64,000 nt of DNA from Certhia americana. Lineage: Eukaryota; Chordata; Aves; Passeriformes; Certhiidae. This document shows positions 49,092 through 61,446 of the stretch, piece by piece; within the stretch, counting starts at the first letter, position 1; each line of letters starts with the position of its first letter. The stretch is from positions 248,001 to 312,000 of the forward strand of contig JAGMWU010000042.1 of the NCBI GenBank assembly GCA_018697195.1. Direction: 5' to 3'. Both the position numbers and the translations under genes were made by a program. The notes under the pieces are model-generated. The model did no database searches. It was not told where the DNA came from and saw nothing but the letters and a program-made list of their open reading frames with translations.

Positions 49092-52000
49092 GTAGTGTAC
49101 AAGCATTTGCATGTGTACAGAAGCAGCACCAGCAGCTGCTCATTAGTCATAAATGGTGGGTGTGTTTGGGTGTTCTGACTATTTCCAGAGAGTATCTCTT
49201 TAACAAGATGATAATGTATCCAAGAAGCAAATAATAAAAGCCATGAGCGTTAGTCTGCTAAATAATAGAGAAAAAACCAAACTCATTGTTGCCTATTTTA
49301 TTGGGCTGACAAAAAAAAAAAAAAGCTAATATGCACCCAAAATTTATTGGACCATTTTGATGTGTAAAATATGAGAGAGGAAATTTGCAGCTATATGTTT
49401 ATTTATGTAATTTCCATCACACTCTGCCTCTTATTTTTCTCAACGTTCTCCTTTTATAAGCAGAACATGGATTTGAAAAGAACTTTTCACAACCATTTCT
49501 TTCTGTTTATGTAGTGTGTTCTGAAAACTTTAATTCAAATTTTAAACAGAAAAATCCAGAATTGTCTCTTCTGGAGAACAGTATCTCATATAATCCAAGC
49601 AAATACCTGAGAGTGTCAGACCTCTTCTTTCCCTTCATACTTCTTGAGTATAGATATTTTTTAAAAGGAAGAAGAAAACTGCCTCCTGTCTTTGTGTGGT
49701 AAGAAGCTAAGTGATGCTGTTCTGACTTCCTTTTAGGAGAGGTCTTCTAACAGAAACATTTTATCTGTGCAGGTTTTAAACCATGTATTAGGTGCTAGGA
49801 CATGAGGGTTTCATTTTACCTCATAATCTCCAGGTTTATTAAGACAATTTAGAGAGGACTCATAAAAATGTGCAGCCACAAGAAAAAGTGCTGGGATTGC
49901 CTTTCTGAGATTAAAATGTTGCAATTTCTTCAGCTGTGGAAAGGGCAGACTCAGTGTGTTCTACTGCAAACAAAATTTTTGGGTGATAGGTACAGCTTGC
50001 AACTTTAAATGGTTTTTATTACTTGTCTGAGTCAGCTGCTTAGGTATCATAAATTGGAATGGTCTGGAGATAGATAATCTATTTTACACGTTAGAGTTTA
50101 GAGGAATTTTCTATTTATCACTCTCCTTGCTTTAAAACATATATATTAAAAAAAAAATCAACCCCATGGATGCATAGTTGCCCATTTTGAAAGGATCTGT
50201 ATCTGTATAGCTAGAGGCTGTTGGAAGATGCTTACACTTCTTAGAGCAGAGCAGAGTCATCCTGGAAGAATTCCAGCAAATGAAATAATTAAATTTTGCT
50301 ACAGCTTATTCCTTCCTCACTCAGTTCCACAGCCCTGCCTTAAAAACACCCATCCAGCCCAAATTTGGATGATTAAAGTGTTGCTCACTGCTCCTTGATC
50401 TTGGATGTTCAAAAATTTGAATCCAATTGACTGTTTCCCACAAGTGGCTTAAATGCTCATTACACAATAATATCTCTGTAAATAAATCATATTAATGTAG
50501 ACTGCAACATATATTGCACTATCCAGGGGAACACCATAATGAATTTTGGAATTATTATTTTTTTACATGGCGAAACACAGCAAGACAGTGGGGTGGCTAA
50601 AAATAAGTAGCTACATATTAGTCAGCATTTCTTAAGGACGGATTTTTAAACAGTAGCTCAACAACATTCTGGAGCCTTTTAGAAAATACTGTTTATTTTA
50701 AGTATTATGTCTGAGCAGTTTAGTCAAGAAAGCACAGATAAAGCCATTGTATCTTAGTTATAATTAATGGGTGTAATAAATTTAATTTATACAAATGAAT
50801 TTTAACCTGTTCTTTAGGTTGAGAAAGCTGTAATAATATTCTAGTTTTCGCTTGGACTCTTAATGCTAGTTTTGAATTTCCAGGCTTCCATCCCTAAAGC
50901 TTAGTACACTGTGGCTGTTCACGTCTGTCTGGTGATGAGATTCAGCATTGTGTTTAACAGAATTGCTTCCTGTTTGTCTGTTTTGTTTTCTCTCCAGAGC
51001 ACTTTGCTTGGAGCAGGCATATGTTTATTCAGAGTGACAATTGCTGCTCTCTCAAAGTGAATTTCAAAGGTGTGATGTTTAACCCGTGTGTGCACCATGC
51101 TCTCACAAAACGAGATGCACATGTGGCATGTGGTTTCTGAGCTATGTAGGCACAGAAAGCTTTGGCAAAAGCACAGTGCATCTGTAAATAGCCCTGGAAA
51201 AAGAAGGTGAAGTGGTGTAAGGTCTCCAGTCACTGCCTACACACAGTGGATCACATCTCCTATTGCTCTGCTCACAAATGCATGAAGTGCATGCTCCTTA
51301 TCAGTGCATTCAACATGGATAAGTTCCCAGTCCAGTGACATGATTTGTTCCCTGCCAGGGTGGAAGGATAGTTGTGTCTGATGGAAGCATTGTTTCCTGT
51401 TTTGGAGAGAACGTAAATACAATATCCATATTCCAACATTTATAAAAGAAAACTAAAATCCTTCTTCACGTGGAAGGGACACAATATTTTTTTGCTCTCC
51501 AGTGTTAAAATGTTCTAGAAAACAAGGCATTTGAAATTAATTTGTTCTCAAAAGCCATTACTACCTCAGAAGCACAGGGAAGGAGAAATTGAACTCAGTC
51601 TGTGTGCTGTTAAGCTGTTGGAGTCACAACAATTTAACTGAGCTATTACACATTTTGCAGATTGTAAATCTGAACAGACATATAAAATGAACCAAAATCC
51701 ACAACCAAAGCACTCAGAATATTTCTTTTTCTTGAATATACTCCACAACTTTTTTTAAAAAAAATAAAGTCCTTGGATATAAATCCTAGGTAATCTGTCC
51801 TTCAGTAACCTACCCTAAATGAGAGGTGAAGGCTGGAGAGGATCAAGAACATGTTAACCATTGATGAGGGGTGACAGGTTCCAATGATCCAGCTTGGGGG
51901 CAGAAAGGTTCTGAACTTAATTTCACCTCATAATACCCACATGAGAAATAACCTGCACTTCCTAAATTGCTGTCATGTTCTGGGGTCTTTTTCAGAGATG

Positions 52001-52194
52001 CCCCATTCTTTATGTATGTGAAATATATTTTGAATTAAATGTGGTCAGTTATGATCCAGCAACTGAAAATAACCTTCTGCTATATAATTTAATCAGCAAA
52101 AATGGGTGCTCACTGATCAAATGATGGGCTGATCAAAGGAAAAGTGAATTGGCAAATTCATGTTTCAAATAAACTTCCATCCTCTTCTGAACAG
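49092..52194 (+). other. Intron E8-E9
   Basis: AT-rich, with no recognised repeats. The 50.95-51.25 kb part carries a 104-codon minus-strand ORF with no recognised homology and could be conserved non-coding sequence, but I have no firm evidence. The acceptor is CTGAACAG. Confidence 0.8.
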
Positions 52195-52314
52195 GAACAC
52201 CTGATTGAAAATGAAGTGTCTATTCTGCGCCGAGTGAAGCACCCAAACATCATCATGCTCATCGAGGAGATGGACACCCCCACAGAGCTCTACCTGGTGA
52301 TGGAGCTGGTCAAG
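52195..52314 (+). CDS. DCLK2: DCLK2 exon E9: alpha-C helix to hinge
   Basis: 120 bp, exactly 40 codons, phase 0 both ends. It reads [18 protein letters not shown], then [22 protein letters not shown]. The Glu in ENEVSIL is the alpha-C residue that pairs with the E8 Lys, and LVMEL holds the gatekeeper Met and hinge. The donor is consensus GTAAGG. The sequence is GC-richer than the flanks, as expected of a constrained exon. Confidence 0.98.
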
Positions 52315-54032
52315 GTAAGGCTCGGGGGCTTTATTTGACTTCTTTGAGTTCTCTGTGTTGGTGTGAAATCTGAGCAGTATCTAGGAGCATATCAAATAAT
52401 GTTTCAGTGGCAACCTGCGTTTTTAAATCATAAAAATACACCTGTCAAGCAATAATATTAATGTGAGTTCTCTCTCTTCAGCTGTAACTTGACTATTAGC
52501 ACAGATTTGAGGTAATTTGGCAATGTGCACAGTCTAGAGAGAAGTGGATAGTGGGTTTTATATCATGCCTACAATATGCAGGGGTGATAGTGATATATAT
52601 TTTCTAACAGAACACCTGCATTTATTTCACTATTCTCATTAGTTAATAATTTTATTGAAAGAAATGAACTCTCTGTAATGACAAATAGATGAAACTCAAG
52701 CAATTTCCATCCTGGAAAACCAAAACTCAAAAGATGTCACCCATTTTGTTTATGTCAAGCAGTTCACCAAAGAACAGATGCTGCTTTCATACATGTACAG
52801 AGAAAACACAAATATTCATTTTGCTGTCACCTAGTGAGTCAAATCCACAAGCAGCATCAGGTTTTAGTCGTGCATTCTCTTGTCTCAGTTCTGCACATGC
52901 ACAGCAGCACTGCACATCAGCTTGATTGGCACGTCAAATAACGTGCAGCAACAGCAGCACTGCTCATTTTTAGAGCAGCACTTTTTATTTCTGACTGAAG
53001 CACTGTTGCATTCAGAATGCAACTTGTAGAATGGTTGCCAGACTGGGAAACCTCTAAAGAAAGCGTGTTGAATACATAGTCTCTGTAGCCCACTCATCTT
53101 TCCTCCTTTCTAGAAGTTATTTTTATACCCTATAGCCTTTTTGGGGTTTCAAGATGGTATTTTCTTTATGCTTTAATTCACCACCATCTTGGCCTGCATT
53201 TCCTGAATTGCTTCTCTTCCGTGTGCATTGAAATGCTCGGAATGCCACCCACAGCTCAGACAGATCACTCCTACAGATGTATCCAGGGAAACCATCATGG
53301 AGATAGCCACATGAAATTTGTTGCAATGACTGAAAATGCCACATCAGTAACTCACTCACGCGTTGCTGTGTATTCCCAGAGGAATAGGGCATCCATGAAC
53401 AGAGCTAGACACATTCAGAAATCACCTGGAGGTTCTGCACTTTGTTGTATCTCCATCAGTGGATTCATTTATGTTGGAATGTGTTTATCTTTTTTATCTT
53501 CTTCAGCTATATTTATTTGGTATTTCTTGCAATATCTGCAGAAATTTGAATTTGCTGAATATTAGTTATGAAGGTGGGTTTTTTTTATTATTATTGGGCT
53601 AATTTATTTTAGGCTTTACTCAAAGTCAGGGCTGTTTTTCAATATGTTGAAGGTAGTATACTGATAAGATGAAGGATGAAGGGATACTGTATGCCTGTAC
53701 CTGTAGTTAATATAAATGAGTAATCAAAGGTAAGAAGATCAATGGAGGAAAAATCTGTGATTTGCCCAAGCTCAGACCAAAAGCCTGGAGTACAATTAAG
53801 AATTTAATGTAGATAACCAAAGTCCCAGTCTAGTATCTTGGTGACAAGATCATCTTTCTGCTAAGTAACTTTTTTTTTTTTTTTTTTTTTTTTCCTGTCT
53901 AACAGGAATTTGAGCACGTCTTTTGTGAAGGAAGATTTTACATGTTTGTTTGGGTTGTTTTTTTTTTTTTATTAACGAAATACCATCTTAATTATTTTTT
54001 AAACTGTGATCTTTTTCCTTTCCATTACATAG
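52315..54032 (+). other. Intron E9-E10
   Basis: Holds a 24-bp T tract (53870-53893) and a second T run near 53957-53970 about 60-160 bases before E10. No gene is recognised; the 114-codon plus-strand ORF at 53221-53565 has no recognisable domain. Confidence 0.85.
53870..53893. repeat. Poly(T) tract, 24 bp
   Basis: Twenty-four uninterrupted T, 140 bases upstream of E10. It is likely polymorphic in length. Confidence 0.9.
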
Positions 54033-54179
54033 GGAGGAGACCTATTTGATGCCATCACTTCATCTACAAAATACACAGAGAGAGATGGGAGTGCCATGGT
54101 CTACAATTTAGCCAGTGCTCTCAAATACCTGCATGGTCTCAACATCGTGCACAGAGACATCAAACCAGAAAATCTTCTG
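54033..54179 (+). CDS. DCLK2: DCLK2 exon E10: catalytic loop (HRD)
   Basis: 147 bp, 49 codons, phase 0 both ends. It reads [35 protein letters not shown], then [22 protein letters not shown] contains the catalytic Asp, the Lys that contacts the phosphates, and the metal-binding Asn. GGDLFDAI is the hinge-adjacent motif typical of CaMK-group kinases. The acceptor is TACATAG and the donor GTATGT. Confidence 0.98.
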
Positions 54180-54767
54180 GTATGTTCCATTTATTTTGCA
54201 GTATTTTTTTCTTACTTTGTTCTCATTAATGCAAATGCTTGTGTATAAATGTCAAGGAGCACAGCAGAGAACAGCAGGCATATTAATTTAGAATAAGTAT
54301 GTATGAAGTAAATCTTTTGCCATGAGATAGCAATCACCATAATGCAGGAGAGCTGTGCTCAAACCTGTCCTTAGACCTGTCTTTATTTGCATTTTGATTG
54401 GCCGCCTTTTGGATAAGCATTGTCTCCCAAAACAATGAATTTTAAAGCTCTGGCAATGAATTATATATCAGTTTGCAAGTGGAAGAAAGGTGGGCTGAGA
54501 GCCACTTCTCCCATTTCTTTGAACAATCCTATGGTTACCATCTGAATCCAGTGGGTTTTTTTCCCTTTCACAGTCATAGTAGGATCAATCTTTCTGATGG
54601 TTTCCCAGTATTCTGGCTGGGAATTAACTCTTTACATAGGTTTATTCTTTTCCTAGGCAACTGGCTACTTTTGTTTTCAGCAGAGACATAAAATAACTGT
54701 GTTGACAAGAATTACCATGAAGTCTGCTTTGGGAACTAGTTATGCCCCAGTCCACAGAGGGCATCAT

Positions 54768-54791
54768 TCCCATTCTGTCCACAGAATGGGA
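54768..54791. repeat. 11-bp perfect inverted repeat with CC centre
   Basis: TCCCATTCTGT, then CC, then ACAGAATGGGA. The perfect arms can fold as a hairpin or present a symmetric protein site. Function is unknown. Confidence 0.7.
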
Positions 54792-55325
54792 TCAGCATGT
54801 GCTGTCCTGCTTATACGCAGAGTTTACATTTGTGCATGACATATTGGATGTTAAGTGTCACGCAGTGCACGAACAGGGCTGTAATCTCCCCTGCTTGAGG
54901 CTTTTCTTAAAGTCTTTTGTGGTGTTTGTCAGTCCTATTTAATGAGTTTGCACCGAGAGTAGGAGTCACGGCTTATCCCAGACTGGATTTTGAACTATTG
55001 CAAGGACAAGCTGAAAATATTTCCTAATTAATAGTCAATTCTTACCCCAGTAATTCCACTGACAGTGTTTAGCAATTTAAATAAACCCTCAAATAAATTA
55101 GATTGTTTAGCAAAAAGAAGCAGGGGGTGGGGAGGCTTCTCCTGGAAAATGTAGTCACAGCAACATGGCACTTGAAAGAGAAAATGAAGGTGAAAGTCTC
55201 ACGTACTATTAGTGCATCTCCAAATACAGACAGTCCAAAGAAATTTTAAGCTCTCATTAGTGATTGAATCAGTTATAAATAGGCACAAATGCCCTGTCTG
55301 CCTAGAAAGCCTAAAGAGATTACTC

Positions 55326-55402
55326 AACAGATGCAAATCTTACTGTGATTGACAGCAGCAGAATGTTGAGATAACATCCTGGTATTGAATGTAAATGCAA
55401 AT
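55326..55402. promoter_or_regulatory. Candidate enhancer: POU, PBX-MEIS and E-box cluster
   Basis: Within 77 bases there are CAGATG (55328-55333, neurogenic bHLH-type E-box), ATGCAAAT (55331-55338, POU octamer), TGATTGACAG (55346-55355, an exact PBX-MEIS/PREP composite site) and a second ATGCAAAT (55395-55402). This combination is typical of neural developmental enhancers. The motifs are seen directly; enhancer activity is inference. Confidence 0.35.
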
Positions 55403-56385
55403 AATTCCCATCAACTGCTACCTGTAATTGCACATACTTCGTTTTTTTGCACAGGGTCATCCAGCCTGTCTGAATGGGAATTACATTCCCTTTGCTAGTC
55501 ATGCATTTAAAAAATGCTAACCCTAAGAGTAATAGCTGATATGAAGGTGTTATATAAAGGAGAACAAGGGCTTCCATTACTGATATGAATTACACAGGGG
55601 AATGAAGAAAGGTATTGCAGTGCTCAGTTGTTTGAGGAAGGCAAATAAATTCATCCATTCTGGAGATTATGGGGTCATTCTAGAAACTAGATGCCTTTGA
55701 AATCATGTTAATATGAACATTTTACTTTAGGAGCAAAACTGAGATGAATTTATTAGGGGGATTTTTCCTTTGTGTTGGTCTGGTTTGACTTATTCCTGTC
55801 ATCTCTGTTGTATAGCACTTTCTATTGAAATTCAGCTTCTTTCATCAATAAAATGACTCAGTGCTAGATTGTTTATGGGCTTTTGGTAAGGTGCAGTTGG
55901 GTCTGCACAGAAACCTAAACTGAACTTGCCCAGACCAAGCACAGGGAAGATATTTTACTGATGAAACTGCCCAGTAAGCTGACTAGATTTATGCTAAGTA
56001 AGTTAACAAGATGTTAAACAAATATGATTGTAGCTGCCAGTCCCATTTTAAACTCTAGGTCCTAGCCAAATGAAAGTAGAGTATTATATTTCACTGAACG
56101 TATTTAAAACTTCTCAACATTCACAGGGGTTTTCTTTTCCACCTCTAGTTGCTTGAGGCTGTATCATGGTCTGACCTACATAGCTGGCAGACAGCTCCAT
56201 TGAACACTTGCTCCAGCTGCAATCAATGGCAATATCATTTTTTCTCTTCTTTCCCTACAGGGCTTTAGAAATTACTTCTTTTTCCCATCTTCTTGGTGCA
56301 GTGATGATGATTTCCCAAAGAAATTAGAAGATATAAAAATGCACATGTTCTCCTCCTCATTCTGTCTTAATTTCTCTGATTCTAG

Positions 56386-56520
<135 letters not shown>

Positions 56521-56859
56521 TGAGCACAACTGCCTACAACACAGGCCTGGTAACCACTCGTTTTTGGCAGGTTGTAAGATTTGTAAGATCTAAATGCTCC
56601 AACAGGCTGGCCCTCCATTGTTTGGTAACCAAACCACCCATGGGCAATGCTCCCAGTTCCTCCAAGAGGCCAGTATCCTTGCTCTGCCTGCTCCCAGAAT
56701 TCACCTTTGCCTCCTCTCCCACTTCCCAGAAGCAGCTCTGGTGCAGTGGAGTCCATTTGTTCATGCTCCCTGCCTCACCTCAGCACCAGAGCCCATTGTA
56801 CCACCCGTGGCAGCTGCTTGGGGAAGAACAGACAGGTAAAACACAGCATCTGCATTAGA

Positions 56860-56985
56860 GATGGAATCGTTTATATTGGAAGAGGCTCCAGATGTCACCT
56901 GGTCTAAACCTGTTCTTGGGACAGTTCTAATTAGATCTTGTTGATTCAAATGACCCTTTTGGGTGACACATCCCGTTTGATAAAA
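56860..56985 (-). mobile_element. CR1 LINE scrap, antisense
   Basis: GATGGAATCGTTTATATTGG, AGATGTCACCTGGTCTAAAC and CTAATTAGATCTTGTTGATT resemble the reverse-complemented CR1 3' end with substantial decay. Borders are approximate. Confidence 0.6.
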
Positions 56986-57428
56986 ATTGAACAACGCCAT
57001 TATTCTGTATTTAACAGGTCATTGCATAAATACAGAAAAAATTTTGTAAAATGGTAATTTTTCACCAATGGCAGATTTTCACAAGTCCTCTCTCCTTTTA
57101 GACCTACAAGAACTCTGTTCCATGCTTTGGCTGTCTCTTGCCATAGCTGTGATCTCTCTGAATTTCCTGATGGAGGGAGGTTTTGTTGTGTTGTTTCGCT
57201 CCTTGCTCAGTGCATTTATTGCAGTGAGGAACATTGCACAGCTGCAGTGAGCTCCGGTGTCAGAGGGCACCTCGTCTGCATGCTTGAGGTCTTGACAAAC
57301 TGAATCTACTGAATAGGGGAAAAGGCCTCTTTTTGACCTCCAGTATTTTAATTTCTGTGCTTTAAAAGAAAAGTGTAGCTCTTTTTCCCTGCGTTCCTCA
57401 CTGGAGAGGCTGGAGAATTGGTGTGTCT

Positions 57429-57443
57429 TGTTGCTTAGCAACA
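57429..57443. promoter_or_regulatory. RFX X-box-like palindrome
   Basis: TGTTGCTTAGCAACA is a perfect 7-bp palindrome around one T and fits the RFX half-sites (GTTGC and AGCAAC) with one deviation. Binding is not shown by sequence alone. Confidence 0.35.
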
Positions 57444-57821
57444 CACGATAACCTTAGAGAGAGTTACTTCACTGTAGGGACTGAGAAAGCACATCCTTGT
57501 CTTTAATCATTAGTGGCTCTGGATTGGGAAGCCTGGATACTGACTTGGATTTGAGAATATTCAGAAGACCCTGGAGAGCCTGGAGGCTTATGGTAGAGGG
57601 GGGAAAAAATTAAAAACAAACAAAAAATCATAGAATCGTGGCTTCTTAAAGACTGTAAAGGTGTGAAGAAAAAGATGCTCGGGCACAAAATACATCACCA
57701 CATCAGCAGCAAGTAACTTAGCAAAGATCCTCACATAATCCTGTCAGTGTCATTTATTTTTGATCGGAATGACTTTTTTTGTTGTCAATTCAGCACAAGT
57801 AACACAGCCTTGTTTTCTCAG

Positions 57822-57899
57822 GTATGGCTTAAAGGTGGACATTTGGGCTGCAGGTGTGATCACGTACATCCTGTTATGCGGATTCCCACCTTTTCGCAG
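57822..57899 (+). CDS. DCLK2: DCLK2 exon E12: alpha-F helix region
   Basis: 78 bp, phase 2 in and out. It reads (G)[20 protein letters not shown], then FPPFR(S). DIWAAGVI is the conserved DxWxxGV motif that anchors the C-lobe; FPPF is common in CaMK-group kinases. The acceptor is TCTCAG and the donor GTGAGC. The Ser codon is completed by E13. Confidence 0.98.
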
Positions 57900-58109
57900 G
57901 TGAGCGCCAAAGGGAAAACCAGCCAAACCAATCAAGTTCTTTCAGGGCAAGTCTGACCTTTCTCCCTGAAGGAGGCATCCTTGGAGGAGGAAAAGAGATG
58001 GGTCAGATCGACATGTTTTCCTCCTGGTTTTGTTCCTTTCTTCGAGTTTTGCACTCGTCCCTCATTTTAGGTTTTGCGATTATTTTTTTTTACATCCATT
58101 TTCCTCCGG

Positions 58110-58262
58110 GGGCAGGTGTTTTAGGACGGTGGGAGGGCAGAGCCGCGGTTCCTTTTGTCTCCATGCGCATCCCAACCCTGCGATCCGTGGGAATGCGCTG
58201 CCCTCTGCCGTCGGCGCTGGGGCGCGGCAGCTCCCGGAGAGCTGCGCCGGTAAAACCAGGAG
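58110..58262. promoter_or_regulatory. Isolated CpG-dense patch (possible small CpG island)
   Basis: About 15 CpG sites occur within roughly 135 bases (for example GCCGCGG, GCCGTCGGCGC, GGGGCGCGGC, GCTGCGCCGG), while the flanking intron has very few. It also holds a 7-bp hairpin (GCAGCTC/GAGCTGC). It could be a cryptic or antisense promoter or an unmethylated regulatory element. It lies inside the kinase-coding part, too far downstream to make a full kinase. Confidence 0.35.
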
Positions 58263-58353
58263 AGGAGGAAAACGTGCTCATCCTGCCTTACCTAACCTTT
58301 TTTGGTACTTCGAGCCACACTGTTTCTGAGTTCTACTGAAAATCAAATGACTC

Positions 58354-58377
58354 TTTTTTTTTTTTTTTTTTTTTTTT
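58354..58377. repeat. Poly(T) tract, 24 bp
   Basis: Twenty-four T in a row, shortly after the CpG-dense patch. If read on the minus strand it is an A run, which could mark the tail of a retroposed sequence, but no body is recognised. Confidence 0.85.
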
Positions 58378-58864
58378 CCCAGAATGAGAAGGCATTACTA
58401 CATTTCTATAGGGAATTCTCCTCTTAACATAAAAATTACTAATGCAGGGCCTGTTTGTTCAGCTTTACAGCAAAATACTTAACAAAATTGTTAGGTTTTA
58501 ACTAAATCACCATACTGAACAAAAATATTTTGCATATAATACAATTACTGTTGATGGGGAAATATTAGTTCTGGTGTTTGGGTTTTTTTGTGTTGTTAGT
58601 TCAGGTTTAAAGCTGAAAATGTGTTTTGAAAGCAAATGTATTCGTTGATTAGTTTGGAGAGAGGGCACAGAGAATATTCCTATCACACTAGTAAGAACTA
58701 GGCCATAAGTGAGATTAATAAATGTGTGTTAATAATGCAGTCCTTATTCCAGTGGAAGAGTTACCTCACTGTATTGGCTCTGTATAAACTTGCAAATTAT
58801 GTATTTCTAGTAGTTATTAACATAATTTCTGTTCCATCCCCAAATCAAGTTAAAATTCCCATGA

Positions 58865-60488
<1,624 letters not shown>

Positions 60489-60569
60489 GAGTTAATCAGC
60501 CTGATGCTACATGTGAATGCTGAAGCTCGGTACACAGCAGCACAGATCCTAAGCCATCCCTGGGTGTCA
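60489..60569 (+). CDS. DCLK2: DCLK2 exon E14: end of the kinase domain
   Basis: 81 bp, 27 codons, phase 0 both ends. It reads ELISLMLHVNAEARYTAAQI, then LSHPWVS. The Arg in EAR and the HPW motif close the kinase fold (HPWV is the usual end of the domain). The acceptor is AATGAAG and the donor a consensus GTAAGT. Its C-lobe helix differs from the mammalian form I remember (SLMLHVNAEARYTAAQ versus SQMLQVNVEARCTAGQ). Confidence 0.97.
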
Positions 60570-61329
60570 GTAAGTAAATCACATTTCACTTGTCTCTAAT
60601 TTGACATTAAACCTGTAAATCTAACCATTAAACTGCAGTGTTCAGAAGCAGCAGTACAGCAAATATAACACCTAATTTAACATAGGCTGATGCCTGCCAG
60701 GTCCTTCATTTTCTCAGGCAGCAGCAAAGGTGAACACCAAAGTGCATTGCTTATCGATTTAAAATCAATTAATTATTAATAAGTATTAGGTTTGCATGGA
60801 CACGGTCAATGCTTGTTTTCAGACATGTTCTAAAAGAGGGACTGAATATGATTTGTGGAGTTCCCTGACACAGTAGAAGACAACTATTAACAAGTGTGTC
60901 TATGCATAACAGCTCCTCTCAAACACATTTATGATACTTTATAACACTTCCAGACTTACGACATGATGGGCCATTAGAAGTGGGGATTTGAAAGAAATTC
61001 AAGTGACAAAATATGCTTTTTATTTTTAACATTATTTCAAGCACATTATTTTTAACTTGCTTGAATCAAACTTGCAGCGTATAATTGTGGGACAAATCAA
61101 TGCACTGAAAGTGTAACATGTCATCTTAAGAAACAGAAGTTCATTCATATAACATTGAGTGATTGCTCTGTTCCTTTCCTCTGGAATTGTCTCTCATGTA
61201 GCAGAGTGTGTTCACTTTTGGACTGCCTGTCTGAATATTTACTCTGCATTAAAAAGCAGAAAGTACATGATGATAAAAAAACTTTTTCATTTTTTTCCTA
61301 ACTTGAATATTGTATTCCTTCTTGTACAG
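60570..61329 (+). other. Intron E14-E15
   Basis: AT-rich, with no gene or recognised repeat. The acceptor is CTTGTACAG. Confidence 0.85.
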
Positions 61330-61446
61330 GATGATGCTTCCCAGGAGAATAATATGCAAGCTGAAGTAACAGGTAAACTGAAGCAGCACTTTAATAACAC
61401 CCTACCCAAGCAAAATAACACATCTGCTGGGGTTTCTGTCATCATG
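61330..61446 (+). CDS. DCLK2: DCLK2 exon E15: start of the C-terminal regulatory tail
   Basis: 117 bp, 39 codons, phase 0 both ends. It reads DDASQENNMQAEVTGKLKQH, then FNNTLPKQNNTSAGVSVIM. This helical segment following the kinase corresponds to the autoregulatory region in DCLK proteins. The donor is GTAAGA at 61447. If not spliced, the frame adds nine residues and stops at 61474-61476. The next expected exon (starting with an NTALDKE-like sequence) was not found in the window. Confidence 0.96.

Larger units (their letters stand above)
54180..56385 (+). other. Intron E10-E11
   Basis: No recognisable transposon. Contains an 11-bp inverted repeat (54768-54791) and a cluster of POU, PBX-MEIS and E-box motifs near 55.35 kb. 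The repeat-free, high-complexity sequence from about 54.7 to 55.8 kb makes this a candidate for conserved regulatory DNA. Confidence 0.8.

Noticed and set aside
53221..53565. 114-codon plus-strand ORF in the E9-E10 intron
   Set aside because: No domain recognised, no suitable splice borders and no CpG enrichment.
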